DNA of 64,000 bases from Kineosporia aurantiaca JCM 3230. Lineage in GTDB: Bacteria; Actinomycetota; Actinomycetes; Actinomycetales; Kineosporiaceae. Position numbers and translations under genes: made by a program. The stretch lies in contig JODP01000016.1 in the NCBI GenBank assembly GCA_000719025.1, positions 62,001-126,000 on the forward strand, given 5' to 3'. The number at the start of each line of letters is the position of its first letter. Position 1 is the stretch's first letter. The notes beneath the pieces were generated by a model. That model searched no databases, was not told the DNA's origin, and saw only the letters and a program-made list of their open reading frames with translations. Below, piece by piece: positions 31,894 through 40,802 of this stretch.

Positions 31894-34104
31894 ATGAGGT
31901 GGCCGGGGCGGGTCGGGGCAGCCGTGATGGTAGGCCTGCTCGCCGTCGTGCTCCTGGTGCTGCCCCCGGTCCGGGCCGGATTCACCGGTTCCAGCACCAA
32001 CCCTGACCAGTTCCAGGCGCACGACGACTTCGCCGTGGGCGCGCTCTACAAATGGGGCCTGAACAGCACTCCGCGGCAGAGCCCGTCGCAGGTCGGCCTG
32101 AACACCACCTGGTCGCAGGTGGCCTCGGGCAGCGAGCACACCTGTGCCGTCCGTACCGACGCCAGCCTGTGGTGCTGGGGCACCCCGGGCTGGGGCGAGC
32201 TCGGCCTGAACACGGTGTCCAGCGACTACGTCTACGGTCCGGCCCGGGTCGGTTCCGGTAACTACTCGCTGGTTGCCACCGGTCCGGCCACGAGCTGTGC
32301 GATCCGGACCACCGCCACGCTGTGGTGCTGGGGGCACAACAACCTCGGTCAGCTCGGGCTCGGTGACACCACCGACCGGTCAGCGCCGGTCCAGGTCGGG
32401 ACGGCCGGGGACTGGCTGCGGGTGTCGGCCGGGGACACCTCGGGCTGCGGGGTCCGCAGCGGCGGCACGTTGTGGTGCTGGGGGGACAACTCCTTCGGCC
32501 AGCTCGGCCAGGGCGACACCACCCAGCGGCTGACCCCGACCCAGGTCGCGGCCGGGACCACCTGGGCCGACGTCAGCGTCAACGAGAACCACACCTGCGC
32601 CCTGACCAGCGGCGGAGGGCGCTGGTGCTGGGGGCTGAACACTCACGGTCAGCTCGGCCTGGGGGACACGAACAACCGCACTTCGCCGGTGCTGGTGCCG
32701 GGCGGCGGCGCCTACAGCACGCTCAAGGTGGGGGCCCAGCACTCCTGTGCGATCCGGACCACCGGCACGTTGTGGTGCTGGGGTTACAACAGCAGCGGTC
32801 AGCTCGGGCTGGGTGACAGCGCCGACCGGACCTCGGCGACGCAGGTGGGCACGGCCACCGACTGGAGCACGGTGAGTCCGGGGGCCACCCACACCTGCGG
32901 CACCCGGACCGGCGGCACCCTGTACTGCTGGGGCTCGAACCTGAACGGCATGCTCGGTACCGGTAACACGATCAACCAGGTCAGCCCGGTGCTGATCGGC
33001 ACCGACACCGACTGGGCCTCGGTCAGCAACGGAGTCCTGCACACCTGCGCGGTGAAGACCGGCGGCACCCTCTGGTGCTGGGGCCACAACAACGGCGGCA
33101 TGCTCGGAAAGACCCTGGCCTCTCCGACGCAGGTCGGGACGGTCGTCAACTGGAAGCGGCTGGCGCCCGCGCCGTACAACCTGTGCGGCACCCGGGACGA
33201 CGGAACGCTGTGGTGCTCGGACTACAACGCCGTCGGGCAGCTCGGCCTCGGTGACCTGGTGGTCCGGACGGCGCTGACCCGGGTGGGCACCGCCACCGAC
33301 TGGCAGTCCGCCAGCTTCGGCCGGCAACACGTGTGCGGGATCCGCAGCCCCGGAACGCTCTGGTGCTGGGGCGAGAACGCCAGCAGCGAACTCGGCTCCG
33401 GCGACACCACCGTCTACACCACACCCCACCAGGTCGGGACGGACGCGAACTGGGCGACGGTCTCGGCCGGGGTGGGCTACACCTGCGCCGTCCGCACCAC
33501 CGGCACGCTCTGGTGCTGGGGGAGCGGCGGCAACGGGCAGCTCGGCCTCGGCGACACCGCCACCCGCAGCACGCCGGCCCAGGTCGGCACGGAGACCACC
33601 TGGCGGTCGGTCAGCTCGCAGTACGGCGGGTCCTGCGGGATCCGCACCGACGGCAGCCTGTGGTGCTGGGGTGCGAACCCCCGGGGCCAGCTCGGCGTGG
33701 GTGACCTGAACAACCGCCTGGCCCCGGTCCGGGTGGGCACGGACACGAACTGGCTCGATGTCCAGACCGGGCGGGTGCACACCTGCGGGCTGAAGACCGA
33801 CGGAACGTTGTGGTGCTGGGGTAGCGACAACAACGGCCAGCTGGGCCTGGGCGACACCACCCAGCACTCCACCCCGACGCAGGTCGGGACGGCGACGAAC
33901 TGGTTCTCGCTCGGCGTCGGCTCGGCCCACACCTGCGCGGTCCGGATCGACGTGACGCTCTGGTGCTGGGGATTCAACGGCTCGGGGCAGCTCGGGCTGG
34001 GCGACTACCTCGACCGCCTGTCACCCGTGCAGGTCCCCGGCGTGCGGACGGCCTACGTCACCGCCACCGGGTCCGGCACCTACGCCACCCAGTTCATCCC
34101 GTAG
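31894..34104 (+). CDS. Secreted RCC1-repeat beta-propeller protein
   Basis: Large exported protein of 736 residues. A signal peptide (GAAVMVGLLAVVLLVLPPVRAG) is followed by 13 RCC1-type modules of 46-48 residues, each with the pattern HTCAVRTDGTLWCWG..N..GQLGLGD..R..P..VG, plus a partial first module. Each module has two cysteines (TC and WCWG) that probably pair. Module 7 is short and module 8 has CSDYN in place of CWG. Thirteen plus a partial would fill two seven-bladed propellers. No anchor or catalytic domain is seen, so binding or surface recognition is the likely role. ATG 31894 is chosen; ATG 31927 is possible. Confidence 0.87.
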   Translation: MRWPGRVGAAVMVGLLAVVLLVLPPVRAGFTGSSTNPDQFQAHDDFAVGALYKWGLNSTPRQSPSQVGLNTTWSQVASGSEHTCAVRTDASLWCWGTPGWGELGLNTVSSDYVYGPARVGSGNYSLVATGPATSCAIRTTATLWCWGHNNLGQLGLGDTTDRSAPVQVGTAGDWLRVSAGDTSGCGVRSGGTLWCWGDNSFGQLGQGDTTQRLTPTQVAAGTTWADVSVNENHTCALTSGGGRWCWGLNTHGQLGLGDTNNRTSPVLVPGGGAYSTLKVGAQHSCAIRTTGTLWCWGYNSSGQLGLGDSADRTSATQVGTATDWSTVSPGATHTCGTRTGGTLYCWGSNLNGMLGTGNTINQVSPVLIGTDTDWASVSNGVLHTCAVKTGGTLWCWGHNNGGMLGKTLASPTQVGTVVNWKRLAPAPYNLCGTRDDGTLWCSDYNAVGQLGLGDLVVRTALTRVGTATDWQSASFGRQHVCGIRSPGTLWCWGENASSELGSGDTTVYTTPHQVGTDANWATVSAGVGYTCAVRTTGTLWCWGSGGNGQLGLGDTATRSTPAQVGTETTWRSVSSQYGGSCGIRTDGSLWCWGANPRGQLGVGDLNNRLAPVRVGTDTNWLDVQTGRVHTCGLKTDGTLWCWGSDNNGQLGLGDTTQHSTPTQVGTATNWFSLGVGSAHTCAVRIDVTLWCWGFNGSGQLGLGDYLDRLSPVQVPGVRTAYVTATGSGTYATQFIP

Positions 34105-34154
34105 AAGCAACCCTTCCGCAACCCTGCGCCCAGGATCATCCGGGAATGAGCGAG

Positions 34155-34556
34155 CTAGAGGTCGTCCGGGACATTACCCAGCACCCGGTCCACCTCGATC
34201 ACCAGAACCACGCGGCTGGGGTTCACCCGCGGGGTCTGGTAGCGCTGCGCGTAACGCTCTTCGGCGTCCCGCACCTCTTCGGCCCCCTCCAGAACCCCCG
34301 CCTTCCCCTCCAAGGTCAGCCACCAGCGTCCATTGATCACCGAAACCGCCGCCCGGCCTCCCCGGGCCGCGTTGCGGGCCTTGACGCTGCTGCCGGAACA
34401 GATCACCCGGACCAGCCGGGCCTCCTCGTCCCAGGTGAAGCCGACCGGGGTGACGTGCGGGCTGCCGTCGGGGCGCAGAGTGGTCAGGGTGGCCAGATGG
34501 CGCTCCGTCAGCAGCGGCTGGGCGCCGGCCGGGAGCTGGGTGGGGTCAAGGGACAT
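34155..34556 (-). CDS. Pyridoxamine 5'-phosphate oxidase-like flavin/F420-binding protein
   Basis: Small split-barrel protein, 133 residues, starting MSLDPTQLPAGAQPLLTERH. HLATLTTLRPDGSPHVTPVGF and VKARNAARGGRAAVSV match the actinobacterial F420-dependent class of PPOX-fold proteins rather than true PdxH. Likely a cytoplasmic redox protein of unknown substrate. It is convergent with the RCC1-repeat gene, 50 nt away, and divergent from the acyl-CoA synthetase gene. Confidence 0.8.
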   Translation of the reverse strand: MSLDPTQLPAGAQPLLTERHLATLTTLRPDGSPHVTPVGFTWDEEARLVRVICSGSSVKARNAARGGRAAVSVINGRWWLTLEGKAGVLEGAEEVRDAEERYAQRYQTPRVNPSRVVLVIEVDRVLGNVPDDL

Positions 34557-34633
34557 GCGGCCAGGCTTTCACGGATGATGGGGTCGGGATCCGCAGGGGT
34601 TCGGGCTCGGGCACGACGATCGGGAGGTCAATG

Positions 34634-36523
34634 ATGACGAGCGGTGGGTACGCGCAGGCGTACCGGACGAGCCTAGAGGATCCGGCGGCGTTCTGGGGGG
34701 AAGCAGCGAAATCGGTTAGCTGGATCCGGAAACCGCAACGCATCCTGGACGACGACAACCCGCCGATCTACCGCTGGTACCCCGGCGCCCGGCTGAACGT
34801 CTGTTACAACGCCCTGGACCGGCACATCATCGAGGGCCGCGCCGACCAGGCGGCGCTGATCTACGACTCGCCGGTGACCGGGGCCAAGCGCACCTACACC
34901 TATGCCGAACTGCTCGACCTCACCGCCCGGTTCGCCGGGGGACTGCAGGCCTGCGGCGTGACCAAGGGCGACACCGTGCTGATCTACATGCCGATGGTGC
35001 CCGAGGCGGTGATCGCGATGCTGGCCTGTGCCCGGATCGGCGCCGTGCACTCGGTCGTGTTCGGCGGCTTCGCCCCGGCCGAGCTCGCGGTCCGGATCGA
35101 CGACGCGCGCCCCAAGGTGATCGTGGCGGCTTCCTGCGGGGTAGAGCCGACCCGGGTGATCGAGTACAAGCCGTTGCTCGACGAGGCGCTGCGCCGGGCG
35201 GAGCATCAGCCCGACACCACAGTGATCTTCCAGCGGCCCCAGGCGACGGCGGAACTCGGTCCCAAGGACGTCGAATGGTCCACCCTGATCACGCCGAATG
35301 CCGTGCCCCCGGCCGGATGCGTCACCGTCGAGGCCACCGACCCTCTGTACATCCTCTACACCTCAGGTACCACCGGGCGTCCTAAAGGCATCGTCCGGGA
35401 CAGCGGCGGTTACGCGGTCGCGCTCGCCTGGTCGATGCAGGCGATCTACGGGGTCGGGCCGGGCGACGTGATGTTCACGGCCAGCGATGTCGGCTGGGTG
35501 GTCGGGCACTCGTACATCGTCTACGCGCCACTCCTGGCCGGCGCCACCACCGTGCTCTACGAAGGCAAGCCGGTGGGTACCCCAGACGCGGGAGCGTTCT
35601 GGAGGGTCGTTCAAGAGCACAAGGTCAACGCCGTCTTCACCGCGCCGACCGCCTTCCGGGCCATCCGTCGCGCCGACCCCGAAGCGGAGTTGCTTGCTCC
35701 GTACGACATCTCGAGTTTGAGCACGCTCTTCCTGGCAGGAGAGCGGTTGGATCCGGAGACCTATCGCTGGGCCGCGGAGAAGCTCGGCGTGCCCGTGGTG
35801 GACAACTGGTGGCAGACCGAGACCGGCTGGCCGATCTGTGCCAATCCCCGGGGCTTGGACGATCTGCCGATCAAGGCGGGTTCCCCGTCGGTCCCGATGC
35901 CGGGGTTCGACGTACAGGTGCTCGGCCCGACCGGTGAGGCGCTGCCGCCGAACACCGAGGGCGCGATCTGCATCCGGCTGCCGCTGCCGCCCGGCACCTT
36001 GGCCACACTCTGGAAGGACGACGAGCGCTATGTCTCGTCCTACCTGTCGGCCTTCGACGGTTACTACCTCTCCGGTGACGGCGGTTTCGTGGACGAGGAC
36101 GGCTATGTCTACGTGATGGGCCGCACCGACGACGTGATCAACGTGGCCGGGCACCGGCTCTCCACCGGCTCGATGGAGGCGGTGCTGGCCGGTCATCCGG
36201 CGGTCGCCGAGTGCGCCGTGATCGGGGTGCACGACGAGCTGAAGGGTCAGCTGCCACGCGGCTTCGTGGTGCTGAAATCGGGCGTCGCGACCCCGCCCGA
36301 GCAGCTCCGGGCCGAGCTGGTGGACCTGGTCCGGGCCGAGATCGGGGCGGTGGCCGGGCTGCGCCGGATCGACGTGGTGGCGGCGCTGCCGAAGACCCGC
36401 TCCGGCAAGATCCTGCGCAGGACCATGCGGGAGATCGCCGACGGGCGGCCGGTCACCGTGCCGAGCACGATCGAGGACCCGACGGTGCTGGACGACCTGA
36501 CCCCGGTCCTGAAGGCGGATTGA
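34634..36523 (+). CDS. prpE: Acetate/propionate-CoA ligase, PrpE-like
   Basis: AMP-forming acyl-CoA synthetase of 629 residues. The core motifs are LYILYTSGTTGRPKG (phosphate loop) near residue 245, NWWQTETGWPI near 395, YLSGDGGFVDEDGYVYVMGR near 480 and the C-terminal acetylatable lysine PKTRSGKILRRTMR. DSGGYAVALAWSM and GVGPGDVMFTASDVGW are the pattern of PrpE and ACSS3-type propionyl-CoA synthetases rather than of Acs. ATG 34634 lies 6 nt after GGGAGG, ATG 34631 only 3 nt. It is monocistronic with a strong terminator. Confidence 0.88.
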   Translation: MTSGGYAQAYRTSLEDPAAFWGEAAKSVSWIRKPQRILDDDNPPIYRWYPGARLNVCYNALDRHIIEGRADQAALIYDSPVTGAKRTYTYAELLDLTARFAGGLQACGVTKGDTVLIYMPMVPEAVIAMLACARIGAVHSVVFGGFAPAELAVRIDDARPKVIVAASCGVEPTRVIEYKPLLDEALRRAEHQPDTTVIFQRPQATAELGPKDVEWSTLITPNAVPPAGCVTVEATDPLYILYTSGTTGRPKGIVRDSGGYAVALAWSMQAIYGVGPGDVMFTASDVGWVVGHSYIVYAPLLAGATTVLYEGKPVGTPDAGAFWRVVQEHKVNAVFTAPTAFRAIRRADPEAELLAPYDISSLSTLFLAGERLDPETYRWAAEKLGVPVVDNWWQTETGWPICANPRGLDDLPIKAGSPSVPMPGFDVQVLGPTGEALPPNTEGAICIRLPLPPGTLATLWKDDERYVSSYLSAFDGYYLSGDGGFVDEDGYVYVMGRTDDVINVAGHRLSTGSMEAVLAGHPAVAECAVIGVHDELKGQLPRGFVVLKSGVATPPEQLRAELVDLVRAEIGAVAGLRRIDVVAALPKTRSGKILRRTMREIADGRPVTVPSTIEDPTVLDDLTPVLKAD

Positions 36524-36530
36524 GGACGAA

Positions 36531-36574
36531 CGGAAGCGGCCCGGTCTCTCGGGTGGGAGACCGGGCCGCTTCCG
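36531..36574 (+). terminator. Terminator hairpin after prpE
   Basis: CGGAAGCGGCCCGGTCTC (36531-36548) and its exact complement (36557-36574) form an 18-bp stem with an 8-nt loop in the gap between convergent genes. No T-run. Confidence 0.75.
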
Positions 36575-36688
36575 TCGGGCGAAGTTCTAGTCCAGGGTGA
36601 TTCTGAAGGACCCGTCGAGCCGCACGCTGCGCACGGTCTGGATCTCGGCGGGCCGGGCCGGAAGGGCCCTCGGGGCGGGGGCGCCCCC

Positions 36689-38245
36689 TCAGATCTCGAT
36701 GGTGCGCTCCAGGTTCGCCAGCTTGCGGCGGGCCAGGGCCAGGTTCGAGCGGTGCTTGTCCAGGGCCAGGTAGAGGAACAGGCCGATCCCGGACTGGTCG
36801 GTGATCAGCCGGATCAGGTGGTACTGGGTGTCCAGGGTGATCAGGATGTCCTCGATGCCCTCGCGCAGGCCGAGCGCCTCCATGGTGCGCAGCTTGGCCC
36901 GGACCACCTCGGTGTTGCCGGCCGCGGCGACCTCGAGGTTCAGGGTGCCGCCGCCGGCCTGCCCGAGCGTCATGCCACTGGTGTAGTCCACCAGAGCGAC
37001 GCCGACGGCGCCGTCGATCTGCATGGCTTCCTTGAGGACGATGTCGATGTTCGTCACGGTGTCTTCCTTCCGGCCCTGAAGGCTGGTCTGTGGGGAGCGG
37101 AGTTGCAGCGCGGTTCCGGGCCGGTCTTCGGGACCGGAACCGAGGGGACGGCGGGCGGGACCACCGGCCGGGGTGCCGAAATGACTCTCTGCATGTCCTT
37201 CGGCAGGTCGCGCCGGATTCCAATCGGCCGATTGGTCGGTCCGGCGACGCATCGTGCCCTCCTGAGGCCCGGCCGCGCGAGCGGCCGGACGACCCTGACC
37301 CTGCAGGTGACGCAGGTCCAGGGGTTCGGTGCTGGGCGACACCGGGGCCGGCGGGCGGGGGGCGGCGGCCGGCCGGGGCGCGGCCGGGCGGGCCGGGGCC
37401 TGGGACGGGTAGCCCGGCGCCGGGCGCCCCGTAGCGGCCTGGCCCTGAGCCGGCTGCCCGGACGGCGGGGTGCCGTAACCGGAACCGTCGTAACCGTTGT
37501 GATCGGCCGGGGCCGGGCGGCGGCGGGTGTCGTACACCGGCTCGCCCGCCTGGGGCGGCTGACCCGGCTGGACCCACTGGCCCCGCTGGCGCTGCGGACC
37601 GGCCGGGGCGGAGGGGCCCGGTCGGCCGTCCTGGGTGGGCTCGGCCCGGCGGCTGCGGGGAGCGCTCTCGGCGGCGGGCTCGGTGCGGTACCCGTTCCGG
37701 TGCTCCGGTTCGCCCGGGTAAGCCACCGAATGTCCCTCGCTCTCGCGGTAGTCGTACTGGGGGTGGGCGCCGTATGGGTCGGGCTGCCCGGCTCCGGCCC
37801 GGGCCGCCTCTTGCCGGCGCACCTCGGCCGCGATCGGGGCGAGGGCGATCGGCTCGGACGACACCAGGTAGGTGCCGGAGACCGGGGAGATGACGGTGGC
37901 GGAGGCAATGATCGCCTCGGCGCCGGTGACCGGCGGGGCGCTCGGCGCCTCCGGCAGCGCGGCCGGGGCCTGCGGCTTGGCGGACCGGCGGCTGCGGGCG
38001 GGCAGCGGGGCGCCCGGCTCGAATGCGAACCGGTGCTCCTGCGACTCGGAGCTGACCCGGAGATCGATGTGGTCGCCCTCGCGCATGTCGTCCGGCCGCA
38101 GGGGGACCGGCAGCTGGCCGGAGTCGGTGGGAGTGGGGGACGGGAGGGGCGCGGCGGCGGCCGGGTCGGCGGGGTTGGCGTGCTTGGGTTCGGTACGCGC
38201 CATCCGCTGGCGCAGGCCGGCGAAGCTGCGAGGTGAATTACTCAT
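36689..38245 (-). CDS. Roadblock/LC7-domain protein with long disordered N-terminus
   Basis: The C-terminal 120 residues (VTNIDIVLKEAMQIDG... LERTIEI) are a Roadblock/LC7 domain, the MglB-like fold that regulates small Ras-like GTPases. The same frame is open upstream without any stop for about 395 codons encoding a Pro/Arg/Ala/Glu-rich disordered region beginning MSNSPRSFAGLRQRM. ATG 38245 has GGAG at 5-nt spacing. A second, strong start lies inside at GTG 37057, behind GGAAGGAAG, which would yield a normal 122-residue Roadblock protein. So one locus may give a long and a short product. No MglA-type GTPase, DUF742 or sensor kinase is adjacent. Confidence 0.72.
   Translation of the reverse strand: MSNSPRSFAGLRQRMARTEPKHANPADPAAAAPLPSPTPTDSGQLPVPLRPDDMREGDHIDLRVSSESQEHRFAFEPGAPLPARSRRSAKPQAPAALPEAPSAPPVTGAEAIIASATVISPVSGTYLVSSEPIALAPIAAEVRRQEAARAGAGQPDPYGAHPQYDYRESEGHSVAYPGEPEHRNGYRTEPAAESAPRSRRAEPTQDGRPGPSAPAGPQRQRGQWVQPGQPPQAGEPVYDTRRRPAPADHNGYDGSGYGTPPSGQPAQGQAATGRPAPGYPSQAPARPAAPRPAAAPRPPAPVSPSTEPLDLRHLQGQGRPAARAAGPQEGTMRRRTDQSADWNPARPAEGHAESHFGTPAGGPARRPLGSGPEDRPGTALQLRSPQTSLQGRKEDTVTNIDIVLKEAMQIDGAVGVALVDYTSGMTLGQAGGGTLNLEVAAAGNTEVVRAKLRTMEALGLREGIEDILITLDTQYHLIRLITDQSGIGLFLYLALDKHRSNLALARRKLANLERTIEI
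37055..37073 (-). promoter_or_regulatory. Internal ribosome binding site and GTG start for the short Roadblock product
   Basis: On the minus strand GGAAGGAAG lies 5-8 nt before GTG 37057, exactly where the conserved Roadblock domain begins. It decides between a nested 122-residue protein (36689-37057) and the longer product. Confidence 0.6.
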
Positions 38246-38874
38246 CGAGTCTCCAGTCATCGAGGGCTGGCGGCTCATACTCCAGATGTGCCCTCCCCAC
38301 TGTCCGACCATGGAAACACACGTTGTCAGAGGTGGGAAGCAACATTGATGAAAGGCGCCGGGTAATTCCCGGTCAGGGTCGGGGGTAAACACCCCCGAAG
38401 GGCTCTTTGTAAGACGCAGGGTGACGGTGGGATCATTGTTTGTGCGGAGCGGCCACCACGCACTGTGAGCGGAATCGCAGGCCGGTTTCCCGATCGTTAC
38501 CGCTCTCAAAACCCGGTACTAACGCTGTGTCCAGAATCGATGACTCTCGGGCACGAATTTACCGGCGCCCCCCGGAAAGTAATTCCGAGAGTAATTGCCG
38601 CGTTACTTTCAGCAGAAAGACGAACGCTTCGCGACGCGTTTCTTTCCCGCCTTCCCCGATACCCGGCGGAGAGTTCCGGTCACAGTTCGGTGACGCGCCG
38701 ACGGCCGACGGCCGACCGCACCGGCGCGAGGGTGCGGGGGTGCCATAAAGGCCGTCGGCATTCTCACCCGATCGGACCAGGCCGGATCGGGGAAAACGCT
38801 CCGGTGATCGGCGGGAAAGGTGTAGGCGGCTATTCTTAATGTCCGGTTCGAACATTTTAATGACGATTGACAAA
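38246..38874. other. Long intergenic region of lower GC, no gene supported
   Basis: About 630 nt between the Roadblock gene and the ABC permease gene, visibly richer in A and T than its surroundings around 38500-38640 and 38820-38870. It must hold the promoter of the Roadblock gene. A small inverted repeat CGGGGGT/ACCCCCG lies at 38380-38397. Open frames on both strands here have no ribosome sites or recognisable products. Confidence 0.6.
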
Positions 38875-38911
38875 GGTCCGGCCGGGCCCCTTCGCGGAGC
38901 CCGGCCGGACC
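38875..38911 (-). terminator. Terminator of the PadR-ABC operon
   Basis: GGTCCGGCCGGGC (38875-38887) and GCCCGGCCGGACC (38899-38911) form a perfect 13-bp stem; on the minus strand it is followed by TTTGTC. It lies 30 nt after the permease stop. Confidence 0.75.
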
Positions 38912-38940
38912 GGTTCGTCAAGTCCGGGAGTTCTCCGGAC

Positions 38941-39708
38941 TCAGGCCGACTCCCGCCGGAAGGTGCGGGCCCCGAACCAGAGCGACACCGCCACCAGGGC
39001 CACCGTCGAGACCGAGCCCCAGAGCGCGGCCGAGGAGCTCAGGTCGCCGGCGAAGAACGACCGGGTCCCGTCGACCACGTGCTTGAGCGGGTTCGCGTCG
39101 GAGAGGTGGCGCAGCCAGGCCGGGGCCAGCGACATCGGCAGCAGGATGCCGGAGAGCAGCAGCAGCGGCATGGCCAGGCCGTTGAACAGCGGGGCGAGCG
39201 CGTCCTCGCTGCGCAGCAGCAGGGCGCAGCCGTAGGAGAGGGAGGCGAACGAGGCCCCCAGCCCGGCCACCACCACCAGCGACAGCAGCACCCCGCCGAT
39301 CGGCGCCCGCAGTCCGAACGGCACCGCGGCGAGCAGCAGCAGCACGGTCTGGACCAGGATCACCACCACGTCCCGCAGCACCCGGCCGGCCAGCAGGGCG
39401 ACCCGGCTGGCCGGGCTGACCCGCTGCCGCTCGATCACCCCGGCCCGGTATTCGGCGACCAGGCCGAAGCCGACGAACGCAGCGCCGAACATGCCCAGCT
39501 GCACCAGCAGGCCGGGCACGAAGACCTGCCACTCGTCGCCCGGCGGCAGCCCCGGGGTGTTGGCCACCACCGGCTTCAGCAGCGGCCCGAAGAGGGTGAG
39601 ATAGAGCAGGGGCTGGATCAGGCCGAGGATGACCCAGACCGGATTGCGCAGGCTCAGCCGCATGTGACGCTCGAAGGTGAGCCAGGTGTCCCGCCAGAAA
39701 CCGTTCAT
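38941..39708 (-). CDS. ABC-2 type transporter permease (DrrB-like)
   Basis: Exporter permease of 255 residues with six predicted helices. The N-terminus MNGFWRDTWLTFERHMRLSLRNPVW is cut to MNGFWRD...TFERHM in the DrrB/daunorubicin-resistance family style, and VIERQRVSPASRVALLAGRV is the cytoplasmic coupling loop. ATG 39708 follows GGAGGAG. It lies 20 nt after the stop of its ATPase gene. The likely role is drug or lipid export; the substrate is unknown. Confidence 0.85.
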   Translation of the reverse strand: MNGFWRDTWLTFERHMRLSLRNPVWVILGLIQPLLYLTLFGPLLKPVVANTPGLPPGDEWQVFVPGLLVQLGMFGAAFVGFGLVAEYRAGVIERQRVSPASRVALLAGRVLRDVVVILVQTVLLLLAAVPFGLRAPIGGVLLSLVVVAGLGASFASLSYGCALLLRSEDALAPLFNGLAMPLLLLSGILLPMSLAPAWLRHLSDANPLKHVVDGTRSFFAGDLSSSAALWGSVSTVALVAVSLWFGARTFRRESA

Positions 39709-39728
39709 GGTGCGCTCCTCCAGGGGGA

Positions 39729-40691
39729 TCATGCGGCCGGCTCGTCCCGCAGCGACCGGCCGGTGAGGTTGAGGAAGACGTCGTCGAGGGTGGGCCGGCG
39801 GACCTCGATGCCGGTCAGTTCCACCCCCTTCGCGTCCAGTTCGCGCAGCAGCCCGGGCAACTGGGCTCCACCGTCGGGCACGTGCACGGTGACCTGACCC
39901 GCGGCCGCATTCGGTTCGTCGGCGCCGGTCAGCCCGGCCATGACCCCGCTCGCTTCCGGCCGGCGGCCCGGATCGGCCAGCGTGACGGTCACCGCGTCGC
40001 CCCCGACCCCGGCCTTGAGCTCCTCCTTGGTGCCGGAGGCGACGATCCGGCCGTGGTCGATCACCAGCAGCCGGTCGCACAGGTGGTCGGCCTCGTCCAG
40101 GTAGTGCGTGGTCAGGAAGACCGTGCCGCCGAGCTCGTCGCGCAACTTGGTGATGTGGTCCCACAGGTTGGCCCGGGACTGCGGGTCCAGGCCGGTGGTC
40201 GGCTCGTCCAGGAACACCAGGCCGGGGGTGTGCATCAGGCCGATCACGATGTCCAGCCGTCGGCGCTGGCCGCCCGACAGGGACGAGCACTTACGCTCCC
40301 AGAGGCCCTCCAGGTCGAGCTGACGGAACAGCTCCTGCCCGCGCGCCGCGGCGTCGGACTTGCTCATGCCGTACAGCCGGGCCTGGTCGACGCACTCCTC
40401 GCCGGCCCGGGCCTCGGGCAGGGTCACCCCGCCCTGGGCGACGTAGCCGATGTTGCGCCGGACCCCGACCGGGTCGCGCAGCAGGTCGTGCCCGGCCACC
40501 GTGGCCTCGCCCGAGGTCGGGGCGAGCAGGGTGGTGAGCATGCGCAGCGTGGTGGTCTTGCCGGCCCCGTTGGGGCCGAGGAACCCGACGATCTCGCCGG
40601 GTTCGACGTCCAGGTCCACCCCGCGCACGGCCTCGACCGGGCCGGTGCGGGTGCTGAACGTCCGGGACAGGGCACGAGCCTGGATCATCAT
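39729..40691 (-). CDS. Daunorubicin-resistance-type ABC ATPase (DrrA-like)
   Basis: ATPase subunit, 320 residues. Walker A is GPNGAGKTT, signature LSGGQRRRLD, Walker B LVFLDEPTTGLD and the switch histidine in TTHYLDEAD. The DrrA C-terminal domain with VRRPTLDDVFLNLTG is present. The start is MMIQARALSRTF; ATG 40691 has GGGGGGA upstream. It is controlled most likely by the PadR regulator encoded 109 nt upstream on the same strand, whose end overlaps an inverted repeat. Confidence 0.9.
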   Translation of the reverse strand: MMIQARALSRTFSTRTGPVEAVRGVDLDVEPGEIVGFLGPNGAGKTTTLRMLTTLLAPTSGEATVAGHDLLRDPVGVRRNIGYVAQGGVTLPEARAGEECVDQARLYGMSKSDAAARGQELFRQLDLEGLWERKCSSLSGGQRRRLDIVIGLMHTPGLVFLDEPTTGLDPQSRANLWDHITKLRDELGGTVFLTTHYLDEADHLCDRLLVIDHGRIVASGTKEELKAGVGGDAVTVTLADPGRRPEASGVMAGLTGADEPNAAAGQVTVHVPDGGAQLPGLLRELDAKGVELTGIEVRRPTLDDVFLNLTGRSLRDEPAA

Positions 40692-40786
40692 GAAAATCCC
40701 CCCGGATCAAGGAAAGTGGCGTGCGGCGGTGCTCTCGGGCGGCCGAAGGGCCGCGACCACCTCATGGTGGTCCCGCTCACACCGGA

Positions 40787-40802
40787 TAGTCAAGTTTGAC
40801 TA
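40787..40802 (-). promoter_or_regulatory. Inverted repeat, candidate PadR operator
   Basis: TAGTCAA-AC-TTGACTA on the minus strand is a perfect 7+7 palindrome with a 2-nt spacer. It covers the padR stop codon and lies 96 nt before the ATPase start. The TTGACT half could be a -35 element. Operator function is inferred from the padR-drrAB arrangement. Confidence 0.5.

Noticed and set aside
36752..38236. Long plus-strand open frame of 494 codons opposite the Roadblock gene
   Set aside because: Gly/Arg/Ala-rich shadow of the disordered Roadblock N-terminus; no start site, no recognisable domain, and the other strand has coding-like codon use.
38465..38839. Possible small gene in the lower-GC gap (124 codons, plus strand)
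   Set aside because: No ribosome site, no recognisable fold, codon third positions not GC-rich.
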